This document shows, in pieces, positions 12,001 through 24,000 of a DNA stretch of 64,000 nucleotides. Each line of letters opens with the position of its first letter. Within the stretch, counting starts at the first letter, position 1. Below the pieces are notes generated by a model. That model was given only the letters and a program-made list of their open reading frames with translations. It was not told the origin of the DNA and searched no databases. Position numbers and translations under genes: made by a program. The stretch is from contig CM022945.1 of the NCBI GenBank assembly GCA_012931725.1, positions 101,687,951-101,751,950 on the forward strand, written 5' to 3'. The stretch comes from Litsea cubeba. Lineage: Eukaryota; Streptophyta; Magnoliopsida; Laurales; Lauraceae.

Positions 12001-15000
12001 GTTTTTCTGTGCACTACTTTTGTTCAAATATTTATTCTGTGGATTCTGGGAACTGGTCTGGATCTCTTCACTCATCAGACTGTAGTTTGGACTATATCAG
12101 TTCTTCTTTCTTGTTTTTTAGTCATGGAAAAACATGAGATTGCCCTGATTCGCTTTGATGGGACAAATTATACCTCATGGGCCTTCCAATTTCAAATTTA
12201 CTTAGAAGGAAAAGAACTCTGGGCACACATTGATGGATCTGATCCTCAACCTACGGAAGATGATAAAAAAAATTTTAGCTTGGAAGACAAAGGATGCTAA
12301 AATCAAGACTTGGTTGCTGGGATCTGTTGAGTCACATTTTATTCTCAACTTAAAACCCTGCAAAACTGCCCGTGAAATGTGGGACTATCTTCAGAAAATT
12401 TATCAACAAGGCAATGCTGCTCGACAGTTTCAATTGGAACTTGAAATCTCTCAATTCACTCAAGGCACCCAGACTATTCAAGAGTATTACAATGGCTTCC
12501 GCCGCCTGTGGTCTGAATATGATGAGATTAAGTTTGCCACGGTATATGCCGCACTTTTACCGGAATTGCTTCCATTGCAGCAAAGTAGTCATCGGGATCA
12601 GTTTCTTATGAAACTTCGTCTGGAGTTTGAAACAGTTAGATCGAACTTGATGAGCAGGGCTCCTCTTCCCAGCCTGGATGCCTGTCTTCAGGAACTTCTG
12701 CGGGAAGAACGTCTTCTTACTAAAACTACTCTGGAACAACAGAAATCTACTGAAGCTCCATTTGCCTATGTTGCAACAGCCAAACAACCTCCTCCTCGGA
12801 ACATCAGTAAAGTTCAGTGCCATAACTGCAAAAAATATGGACACTATGCAAATCAATGCAAGGCAAAAATTTGTAGATATTGTAAGGCCACTGGACATGT
12901 TATTGAAGAATGTCGGAAGAAGGCTCGCAATTCTAATTCCCGCAATTATGTGTAGTCCGGCTCTTCCACTGTGTCATCACCTCCTACTGCTTACACTGTG
13001 ACCACTCCTCCATATGCATCGTCTGACTTCAGTGGTTCTCTGCAGTATGATTCCTCCTCACAGCTTGGTTCCTCATCACAATCTACGTCTCTTGCTCCTC
13101 TCACCCCTGAGATGGTTAACCAAATGATCATCATTGCCTTAGCATCCATGAACATCGCCGGTACGGCTTCCTCTCTTTCTAATACATGGTACTTAGATTC
13201 TGGAGCAAGTAATCATATGACCTCTTCACCGGTAACATTACAGAATGTTGTTCCTTATACTGGGAATCTCACTGTTCAAGCTGCCAACGGAGATCATCTC
13301 CCTATCACCTCTGTTGGTGATACCCCTGGCCCCTTACCCTTAACCAATGTTTTGGTTTCTCCTCATCTTGCTACTAATTTGGTTTCTGTGGGTCAACTTG
13401 TTGACAGTAATTACACTGTCTCCTTTTCTTCTTCTGGCTGTGTTGTGCAGGACCAGGAGTCGGGGGAAGTGATCGCGAGGGGGCCTAAGCGTGGCAGGCT
13501 TTTTTCCTTACCTGTCTTCTGTTATTGAGAAACATACTTTACATCAGTTCTTTTGTTTTTTTATTCAGAATAATTGTCGTTTGTGGCATAATAGACTTGG
13601 TCATCCGAATGCTTCTACTATGTCTACATTATTTCAATCTGGATTAATAAATAAACCTGTTCATTTTGCTTCTTTTGAATGTGATGCTTGTAAATTAGGT
13701 AAAAGTAAAACTTTACCCTTTGCAACCTCTCACACTCGGACCACTGCATGTTTGATTTAGTTCACAGTGATGTTTGGGGCATTGCTCCAACCCTTTCACA
13801 TAGTCATTTCAAGTATTTTGTAACATTCATTGATGACTACAGCAGATTTACTTGGATTTATTTATTACATTCGAAGTCTGATGTTCTTAATGCTTTTAAA
13901 TTTTTTGTTCAATATGTTGAAAACCAATTCTCTAAATGCATTAAAACTTTGCGCTTAGACTCAGGGGGGGAGTATGTTTCCAAAGATTTTCAATCCTTTT
14001 TAAACCATAAAGGAATCATTTCTCAGCGTACCTGCCCGTACACACCTCAACAAAATGGAGTCGCGGAACGGAAAAATAGACATCTTCTTGATGTCACTAG
14101 GACTCTTTTGATTGAATCATCCGTTCCCCCTCGTTTTTGGACTGAAGCTCTAACCACGGCTGTCTATCTCATTAACCGCCTTCCACCCCCTACCATTGAT
14201 CATTTAACACCTCATTTTAAATTATTTGGTCATCATCCTGTGTTTGATCACCTATATACATTTGGCTGTGTTTGCTTCGTTCATCTCCCTCCCACAGAAA
14301 GAACGAAACTAACAGCTCAATCTCGCCGGTGTGCCTTCTTGGGTTATGCCACTAATAAAAAAGGTTTTGTTTGTTACGATCCCATTGGTCGTCGCATCAG
14401 GGTTTCTCGAAATGTTATTTTCTTTGAAAATTAATATTTCTTCCACACTCACGTGGACTGTCCTCATTCCTCTTCACCAGCTCTATTACCAGGTTTTTCA
14501 GAACCACTTTCTGTTACTAGGTTTAATCCTGCTTTTGTATACCGCCGACGGGAGCAACCTCCCACTGCCGATGGCCCTTTCCCTGATCTTCCACCGACAA
14601 CTGGTTCCACGCCTACTCCTGCCTTGCGTCGCTCCTCCAGAAATTCTAGACCGCCTGAGCGATATGGGTTTACCCATACTTCTTTGATGACCACTTTATC
14701 TTCTCTCTCTATCCCAAGCTCTTATTTGCAGGCTGTCCAACAAGATTGCTGGAACCAGGCCATGAAGGAGGAATTAAATGCATTGGATCTGAATCACACA
14801 TGGGATATTGTGGAGTGTCCTTCAGCAGTTAAGCCCCCCATTGGTTGCAAATGGATCTACTCAGTCAAACTTAAATCTGATGGGTCGCTGGATAGACACA
14901 AAGCTCGTCTTGTGGCACTCGGAAACAGACAGGAGTATGGCATTAACTATGAGGAGACGTTTGCCCCTGTGGCAAAGATGACATCTGTTAGGTTACTTCT

Positions 15001-18000
15001 TGCCATTGCTGCATCTCAGTCTTGGCCATTATACCAAATGGATGTCAAAAATGCCTTTCTCCATGGTGACTTGCAGGAAGAAATCTATATGCGTATACCA
15101 CAAGGCATACCCTCTCCCTCCAAGAAGTCCGTCTGTCGGCTGCGAAAATCTCTTTATGGACTCAAGCAAGCTCCTCGGGCATGGTTCGATACCTTCAAGG
15201 GTCGCTTATGCGATATTGGCTTTACTCAAAGCCCTTACGATTCCTCTCTCTTTCTCTCCCACACACCTACTGGGGTTACTGTGCTTTTGGTTTATGTGGA
15301 CGATATTATTATCACTGGCACGGATGATCGTATGATCAAATCTCTCCAAGATTCTCTCCGGACTTACTTCAATATGAAGGATTTGGGCCCTTTGCATTAT
15401 TTCTTGGGCTTAGAGGTGCATCAATCTCCCAAAGGTCTCTTTCTTGATCAACAAAAATACACATCAGACCTTATAGAGTTGGCTGACCTCCATGATTCTT
15501 CGCCTGTTGATACTCCTGTCGAGGTAAATCTTAAACTAAGTAAAGATGATGGCGATCTCCTTCCTGATCCTCATATATACCGGTGCCTGGTAGGAAGTCT
15601 TATATATCTCACCATCACTAGACCTGACATCTCCTATGCTGTTAATCTTGTGAGCCAGTTCATGACAGCTCCTCGTCATCTTCATTTGACAGCTGTGAAG
15701 CGGATTATTCGCTATCTCCTGCGAACTGTTCCTCGTGGTCTATATTACCCAAAGGATAATCCTCTTCATCTGAACGCTTATGCAGATGCTGACTGGGCGG
15801 GCTGTCCCGACACACGCCGTTCTACTACTGGTTGGTGCATGTACCTTGGAAATTCTCTCATTTCTTGGAAATGCAAGAAACAAGAACGTGTCCAGATCTT
15901 CCACGGAAGCTGAATATAGGGCCATGTCTTCTGCTTGTTCTGAGATCTTATGGCTACGTGGACTTCTTTCAGAACTCGGGTTCGCTCAAACTGCTCCTAC
16001 TCCATTGCATGCTGATAATACTGGGGCTATCCGCATCACTGCAAATCCAGTCTTCCATGAACGCACCAAACATATCGAAGTCGACTGCCACTTTATTCGG
16101 GATGAATATAAGCGTGATGTCATTCGGCTACCTCATGTCCTTACAGAGTTTCAGTTTGCTGATATCTTCACTAAGGGACTTCCTCGGCCTCGACATTAAT
16201 TTCTTGTCTCCAAATTGCTGCTTTATGACTCCCCAGCATCAATTTGAGGGAAGGGGGGGGGGGGGGGGGGGGGGGGGGTCAATCCAGGCCCATCCATTCT
16301 GGCCCATTTCTTGTACCCATTTATTGCTTTGTAATTAGTCAAAGTAGTTACTTAATTTTAGGATCTAAGATTTGTGATTGATTGTAATTAGGGTAGATTG
16401 ATTTGTAATTGATTATAATTAGGGTATTAAGCCCTTATATATACATCAGTCGATCCAAGAATGGGATACGACATTCATCTCTCTCTCTTGTTCCGTGTTT
16501 CATCTCTCTCTCTCTAAAATTGTCAATGGCGAGGGCAACATTAGTGGGGCCCACCTTATGATCTATTTGAATTGTCCATACATGCGGGACCCCCCCTGAA
16601 TTACACTGGATCCCATCGGTTTGCACACATTTGAATGGACTGGATCAAGGTTCTTTGGGGGATGTTCCTATGCATCCTTCCCTCACCATATGGTGAGGGA
16701 CAAACTTAATGGGCCCCACCTAGGGACCCATTGATCATGGCACTTGTGGGGGATGGAAAGAGACATCTTGGATGAGCCCATATATCAAGTTTGGGTTCAA
16801 TCCCATACCTTTAGCCCCTTCATCCGTTGCCTACAAATCTAACGACTTTATATTAAAGGAAAAAATTTGACCCTCAATCCAACGGTTCAATCCATTTGGA
16901 TAGGTGTGAATTCAATGGGTCTAGTGTACTTAAGGGGATCCCATGTGCGTGGATGGTTCGGATGTATTATAAAGTCAACCCTACTATGTTGTTCTACTAT
17001 GTTGTTATGGTGAGGGATGGATGCACATGAATATTTCCCATATATATATGCTGCAGCTTATGTTAACAGAGCCCCTCTCATATATATATATCAAATCATT
17101 AAATTTGTGTGCTACAGCTTAAGTGGTTAGAGGAATGAGATTGACCCCAAATTTGATATCCAGGCCCTACCCATTAGGATCTTTCCATTCCTTCTCAGTC
17201 CCATTATCTATGGGGCCCCTCTAGGTGGTGTGCACGGTAAGCTCGTGAGCACCTTGTTCACAAGGATATATCCTTGTATGTATTTTTATATTTGAATGGT
17301 AACTAATGGCAAAATTTTATTGAGAAAGAAGTGAAACACACAAACCACCCTCAAAGAGAACTGATAGGAGACTAATACCCAAAACACCAATTACAAGAAA
17401 AACACCTCCCAAGGGGAGGAACTAGTAGCTCCCTCTTTAGTCTTTAGTAGGGATGGCAACGAGGCGGGTTTGCTACAGGTTGGGGTAAACCCAAACCTGC
17501 CTCGTCTTAAGTTTATCTCATCCACTCGCCCCATGATGGGTTATTGATATGTGATACCAAACGTGTCCTGTATGGGTTGGGGTCAATTTGAATTTAAAGG
17601 TTAAAAACTTAAAAATATATAAATGCATGGAAATGAATGTGGTTGAGGTCTAACACACCATGGTTAGCGGCCGCATTATCATCCGTAGCGGTCAAGGGCG
17701 CTATTCTATTTTGAAAATAGTGGCGTTACAGTCTAAAACCTACTATTATAAAAAAGTTTTAATCTTAAACTTTGTTTTCCCTATTTTTTCTCCTTAATAG
17801 CCTTTACTAAAGTTGTCTATACTCTTATATGGTTTCAAATCACTAAAAAAACACAAGATTGCCCGTTATACAATATTCAATTTTTTTTACCAGTTAAAAA
17901 TTTCACACCGCTACTGTAACACCTCGAAGCCTGGAGCTCATCAGATCTCGGGACATCACATTTAGTAAGTCAAGATCACCACATAAATCAAGTATGACAA

Positions 18001-21000
18001 AGAATTGAGCAATGCTTATAATTTATTAAGAGATCAATTTAACTAGAAGGGAAATAACAAGAAGTCTCAAACATTAAAATTCATAATTCATAAAGAAGCC
18101 AAGTTCATCCTTATTGAAAATAATAATCTATCTCTAAAGTTCTAATTTCAATTCCAATATGACGCCCTCATCAACCATGCAAATTGAAATCCAATAGCTG
18201 ATCGCCTTCATTTCCAAGCTCCCCCAAATGACCCGTACCTGAAGTGGGGCGAACCGCTTGTCAGAAAACTGGTGAGCAATATTCCTAAATTCATAATTCG
18301 AATAATAAGATAGAACAACAATTTTCAATATAGAAGGTAAGATCATATGATAAGAAAAGTGTCTTATGGAGTCTCTTATGTTCATACAGTTTTTCTAACA
18401 TTAATATCAATACCGCGTCATAGCACTGATTAAGTTCAAGATTTTCAATCGATAGTTCCAATGGTTCATTAAGACTCTCTCAAAGAGAGGTTCAATGGTT
18501 CAATAAGACTCTCTCAAAGAGAGGTTCAATGGTTCAGATCTTCTAGAAAAGAAGTCATTTTCATAAGTCAGATGGAATCTCTCATCGGGAAATATGTTCA
18601 GTAATCGTTCCTATATTCAATCCCTGTCCAACTTATATATATATATGTTTATATGGCTAGTCTCACATAATTTGGGAATTCATCATCGCCCATTTCAATC
18701 AATAATTGGTAACCGTACATGTGACACTGCCATATGAAATTACTCTAATATTTTATCTTCTAATAATTCTTCATGTGATTATAGGGTGGCTAATCTTCAG
18801 GAATCACAAATTCGTAATTCTTAAGGAATGTCAGAATTTCATGTCATTAAGTGACTATACACTAATAGTCGGAACTATTCTACCTTATTCAATAGTATGA
18901 TGTTCCCAATTTAATAAGGGCATATGTGTCCAAAAGGAAGTTGAGAAGATTTACCAAGACTGACCAACTTTATCACTAACATAGAGTACATTATAGTGCT
19001 TTGCACTGTTCGTGAATCCACAGAAAGTGACTCACGCCTAAGGCATCTTTGAGAAGATGATGGTGGGCCCCAATAGAAAGTTCCACTTGGAACCAGGCCC
19101 ATCCTGGTCACCCATCAGGGCCCATCCAGATGGCTGGCCCTGATCATTGATCAGGTGGACCAATGGGTCCCTCAAATCTAAAACATAACATTAACACATA
19201 TTCCCAAAATCCTATTCCCCGACATGATCCCTAAACCAGCAGGGTATTAGTGTAATTAATCTCAGAAGTCAGACCCTTCTGCACACAGAACTCCTCTAAA
19301 GAAAAATATCCATCGTCTATATATTTGGGTTACACCAAACAGTGGGCCCCGCTGACCTATTATAAGATCAGATCTGGTTCCTAAGGTCGCCCAGGGGTAA
19401 ACTTTACTCCTAATGGATTGGTTTTATCATTGGATCATTCCTGATGGCCCATAGATCACAACAGAGGCTGTCCACTTTTATCCAAGATCAATTCCGCCAG
19501 TTATCCAAATGGTCATTGAGTGTACGGTCAGATGGGACCTACCCCTTAGGGGTCCACCACCACAAGGGTCGCCCATGGGTCCCCTACAAGATGGGTGATC
19601 TTGATTTTGGATCAAGTCTACTGGTGAGTCTCACAACTGATGTCGTCAATCTGTACACATTCACGCCTGGGATTCTATAAGTCTATTGAACAGTGGGTCC
19701 CACTGATCAGAATCCCAAGTGTCTCACATCCCTATGATCGACTATGGGTCCTCTACAAGATGTGTGGTCCTGATCTCAGATCAGGTCCACTGATGGGTCC
19801 CACAACTGATATCGACATTCATATACCACTGTCGTCATGTTTCTGTATCACCAATTTCATACATATTCAATGGATGCTTATGGATTTGCACTCCATATCA
19901 GTTGTATCATTCAATCAGCCCTTCTTACATTATTCCCTGGGTTCAAAACATATTTGATGTCTACTTCATGTTACAGAAAAATTACTGTATACGTAGCAAT
20001 ACAGAGTACTTGAATCAACACCTATTATCAGTTGTCTTGATTAAAATAACCAAATATTTAGGAAGATCCACTCACCTTCTTGTGTAGAAAATTGTAGCTC
20101 GGTCGATATGGGGCCTTGTATAATGCATCTACTAGATCTTCCGGCCTTTTCTTCCTCCCCACGGGTCTTGCCGGTCTCTGCTGATCTTTAAAGAAACCTC
20201 TTCTCCACTCTGTGTTCTCTTCTCCTCTTTAGCCAAAATGAGAGTAGCAAAAGACAATAAGAAACTAAATAAGAAAAGGAGTGAGGGAGAAAAATCTGGG
20301 GATAGCCCCAAATTTCATTCGTTGGAATCCCCCCCCCCCCAGGTTCTACGAAGGAAAATCCTCCTTTCTTAGGGGATATGGTTAAACAACTTATCCACTT
20401 GTTATAAACAAGTCTCCTAATGGGTTGAGACCAGGTCATATAAGTCCTAACCCAACCCATTACCATATAGCTCGAAATAAACTGGGCCCAACCTGGCCCA
20501 AGGTATTACATACTCCCCCCCCTTAGGAAATTTGGTCTGCCAAATTAAACACATACCAGGGGGAAAAAGGTGGGGATACTTCTTCCTGACTTCATCTCCT
20601 CTCCCAAGTAGACTCAAGTTGTTTGTGATGCTCCCACAGAACTTTGACCAGTTTCACTGTCTTACTCCGCATAACTCTTTCTTTGGTTTCTAGGATCCTC
20701 ACCGGCCGTTCGTCATAAGATAAATCTGGCTGCACCTGAATTGATTCATAGTCTATCACATGAGAAGGGTCAGGCTGATATTTCTTGAGCATGGACACGT
20801 GAAACACATTGTGCACTCCAGCCGGTGTGGGCGGTAAGCCAAGGGCATATGCATTACCGTTGCTGACACGCCCAATGATTTCAAATGGTCCAACATACCG
20901 TGGGCTCAATTTTCCTCTCTTGCCAAAACGCATAACTCCTTTAGTCGGAGAAACTTTAAGAAATAACTTTGAAAATAGCGGCCGCCATGTAGCGATCATC

Positions 21001-24000
21001 CGCATAACTTTTTTTTGCCACATGCATGATTCAAAATAGCGGCCGCTATGTAGCGTAAAGGTTGCATTATTGGCCGTAGCGGTTGTTGCCGCTATACTAT
21101 TTTGAAAATAGCAGCACTACATGCCAAAACCTATTAGAGACAATCAGTTTTAACTTAAACATTATTTTTCCTATTTATTTTCCTCAATAGCCTTTCCAAA
21201 AGTTGTCTTTACCCTTATATGGTTCCAAATCACTACAAAAATATATGATTGGCTGCTACACAAGATTTGAACTCTTTTAATCACTTAAAAAATTCACGCC
21301 GCTACACCATTACGTATCGCAGCAACCGCTATGTATCACTTGCTACTTAGCATTTTGGCCACTGGCCGCTACACCCACCGGCCACTACAACTAATATTTT
21401 GATCCTTGCCCACATGCATTAAGTTAATGTCAAATACCACTTAAACCACATGAGTTTTGTTTAATAAGAAATGAATATATATTATATATATGGGCAGGGT
21501 ATTGTTTAATAAGAAATGAATATATATTATATATATGGGCAGGGTAAGTATAACAACAAAGCCCAAACCTAACCCGCACCAAGAAAACCTCTACCAAACC
21601 TGCCGCTAATTGGAGCGGGGTGGGTTGGATCCCTGTTTAAACCTGACCCATTGCCATCCCAACTTTTTAGCTACAACATCTGCTAACCCATTCACTGACT
21701 TAACTACATGATGAAAAACTACCTGGAGATGGGATGCCAAGGCCTTGATCTTAACAAAACTGCATTCTCCATGGCCTAGGTTCATCGTGAGTCACCCATG
21801 AAATCACGTTGAAAGTTCACTCTTTGTAATCAAGCTATCCTGAAAAGAGTGAAAGGAAGTCCTCAAGGCCTCTAAAATCATCAACAGTTTGGCTTCACCC
21901 ACGACAGTTCACACGTTCTATGGCCCATAACTCAACGCTTGATCAAGCTATTACTAAGTGTTTCTTGCTGATGCAGGACATGCCCATAACTCATGTGTGT
22001 ACCCCAAATGATGCAAATCCAATTTAGTTTCTTATTTTATTATTGAGGTGTAATTAGGATTAGCTTTCCAATCTCATTAGGATTTTTATTTTATTTCCGA
22101 AGTTGGTTAATAGTTAGTTCCTAGTTTGATTATGTGACTTAGCCCTTAAGTTTTCCTTTTCTTATTTATATACATATCGTAGAGATGGAATTCAGAGTTG
22201 ATGATTGATAGATTTGTGGGTTTTATCCCTTATGAGGCATGTCCTCGTGTGAAGTCTCTGTGGAGACTTCGTATTGTGCTTCGGCCCTTTTCCATGCAAC
22301 CCTAACCCTATGGCCTGCATCACTTGCGCTTCCAAGTGACCAAGTTTCCTCTAACAAAGTCACAGTATCCATATATGGAATGCCTTTCATCTGTGAGGGA
22401 ACCCAATCTACATCTAAATACGTAGTCACACATAAATGTCTGTGACAGGAAAGCAAGAGACCCTTACCAGGGGCCTCTTTAACACTGGATAATTTGACGA
22501 ACTGCTTCTATAACTTGTCCTCAGTGTATGCATAAATTGACTAACAACGCCCACAGCATTTGCCAAATCAGGGTGTATTCTAAGATGGCTTTTGATATTA
22601 ATTAGGATCATTAAGCAGCGCCCCATTAAAGAATTCCAGTTTTCCTTGAGTAAATCAAAGCATAGTTTCTTTGTGAAAGTACAAGTCTTCTTTGCTGAGA
22701 GGACTTAAATTCCAATAAAATACTTGAGAGACTAGGATCCTTGATGTCAAACATTGTCCCAAATTGTTTCTTAAGAGTTTCAATGCAGCTATCTCATCGC
22801 CTGTCACTAGGTTATCATCAACATAGACAATCAAAACAAGAACTCCATGTAGTCTTCGTTTAACTAGTGGAGTGGTCTCATGAGAGAGCTCGTATCGTAT
22901 ACCATGTTTCAGTACATGAATTGTTTTGGCTCGAAAAAACCCTCAAACAAATGGGTCTTCATATTTTATTTTTTGTTAGATGCATACGGATGACCAAAAA
23001 TACCTCCACTTTCAATATTAAAGACACAGACAAACATTAAAGAAACTAAAAGCTATATCCAGTTAAGAGTGTATGCATATCGAAAACTTTCATTTAAGTT
23101 CATCCTTGTCAAAGTTGCTAGCCAGTAATCCCAAAACCAATTGGTTTTGGGATTACTGGCTAGCAACGTTGACATGGTATCAGAGCCTTCTTCCTGGTGT
23201 CTTCTATCTTTTGTCTTCTAGCTATAAATTCCTTCTTGAATCTCAGTGATAACAGTCATTCCTTGTGGCTGTTCATGCATGTTTCACATAGAATCTTCGT
23301 CAACATCTTGACATCCGATCACTGTGGCCCACCTGTGATCACTGTGATCAGACCTGCTCTTGGAAAACACAGATCTTGTGTCTCAGAAGCAAACAGATCA
23401 AAGATCTGTAATCTTGACAACAAACAGATCAGGGATCTGTGTTCTTTGACAACAGAACAGTCTTCTGTAGTGATATGATCAATAGTGGCCCACCTGCGAT
23501 CATCATGGGATCTTCAGCAATCTATACAGCAATGGTCGACCAACCCTCCTGGTAATTTTGGAGATTTTTTCAGCATTTTTTCAAGATCAGAGGTAGGCCA
23601 TTTGAACCAACTTGTGATATTCTGGTTTTCTAAGATTGTTTTGATCTCAGCCGTTCAAAATCTTGGATTATGATTGGATTTCAATAAATCTTGTACCTCT
23701 GGAAAGATAAATTGATTCTGCCTGCATCTTGTGGATCTAATTCTCACTCAGATCAAGCAGTGGGCCCCACGCAGGGAACCAACAGTCCAAATCAAGGTCG
23801 CCTGGGCTCTATTTTTTGTGAATTTGGTCACAGATTTTTTTTTCTGTCATCCTGCAATATTTGGCATCTACACACAACCTGTTTTGATCTTCTGCAGTAC
23901 AATTTCTGTCTAGTTCTACACTGTTTGGGCTTTGCACAGTCTGATTTGCTGGATTTTGGTTCTGTTACTGTTTAAATGGAAAAGTCAGACGTTAAATTGA

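Larger units (their letters stand above)
11241..16530 (+). mobile_element. Copia LTR retrotransposon A
   Basis: Complete in outline: target-site duplication ATGGC at 11241-11245 and 16526-16530, LTRs at 11246-11498 and about 16278-16525, primer-binding site at 11499, gag, protease, integrase, reverse transcriptase and RNase H in Copia order, and a G-rich polypurine region before the 3' LTR. It lies in the sense orientation of PIEZO. The two LTRs differ, as read by eye, by two substitutions plus CT-repeat length, yet gag-pol carries at least six frame-breaking lesions. Its gag and leader resemble those of element B, so the two belong to related lineages. Confidence 0.95.
17448..21662. mobile_element. 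hAT-like DNA transposon with nested insertions
   Basis: The ends are inverted: TAGGGATGGCAA at 17448 and TTGCCATCCCAA ending at 21662, with similar subterminal GGGTTT-type sequence. The flanking octamers GTCTTTAG (17440-17447) and CTTTTTAG (21663-21670) agree at six of eight bases, as a worn 8-bp target duplication would. No transposase is recognisable. The interior carries a Gypsy remnant, a duplicated GCGGCCGC-rich block and a 45-bp tandem repeat. The assignment to hAT rests on end sequence and duplication length only. Confidence 0.55.

Noticed and set aside
20809..21039. Plus-strand 76-codon frame near the Gypsy fragment
   Set aside because: Antisense shadow of the Gypsy integrase end.
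21457..21546. Tandem repeats here and at 18461, 43000 and 47547 as a CRISPR array
   Set aside because: Repeats are contiguous, without unique spacers, and the window is plant nuclear DNA.
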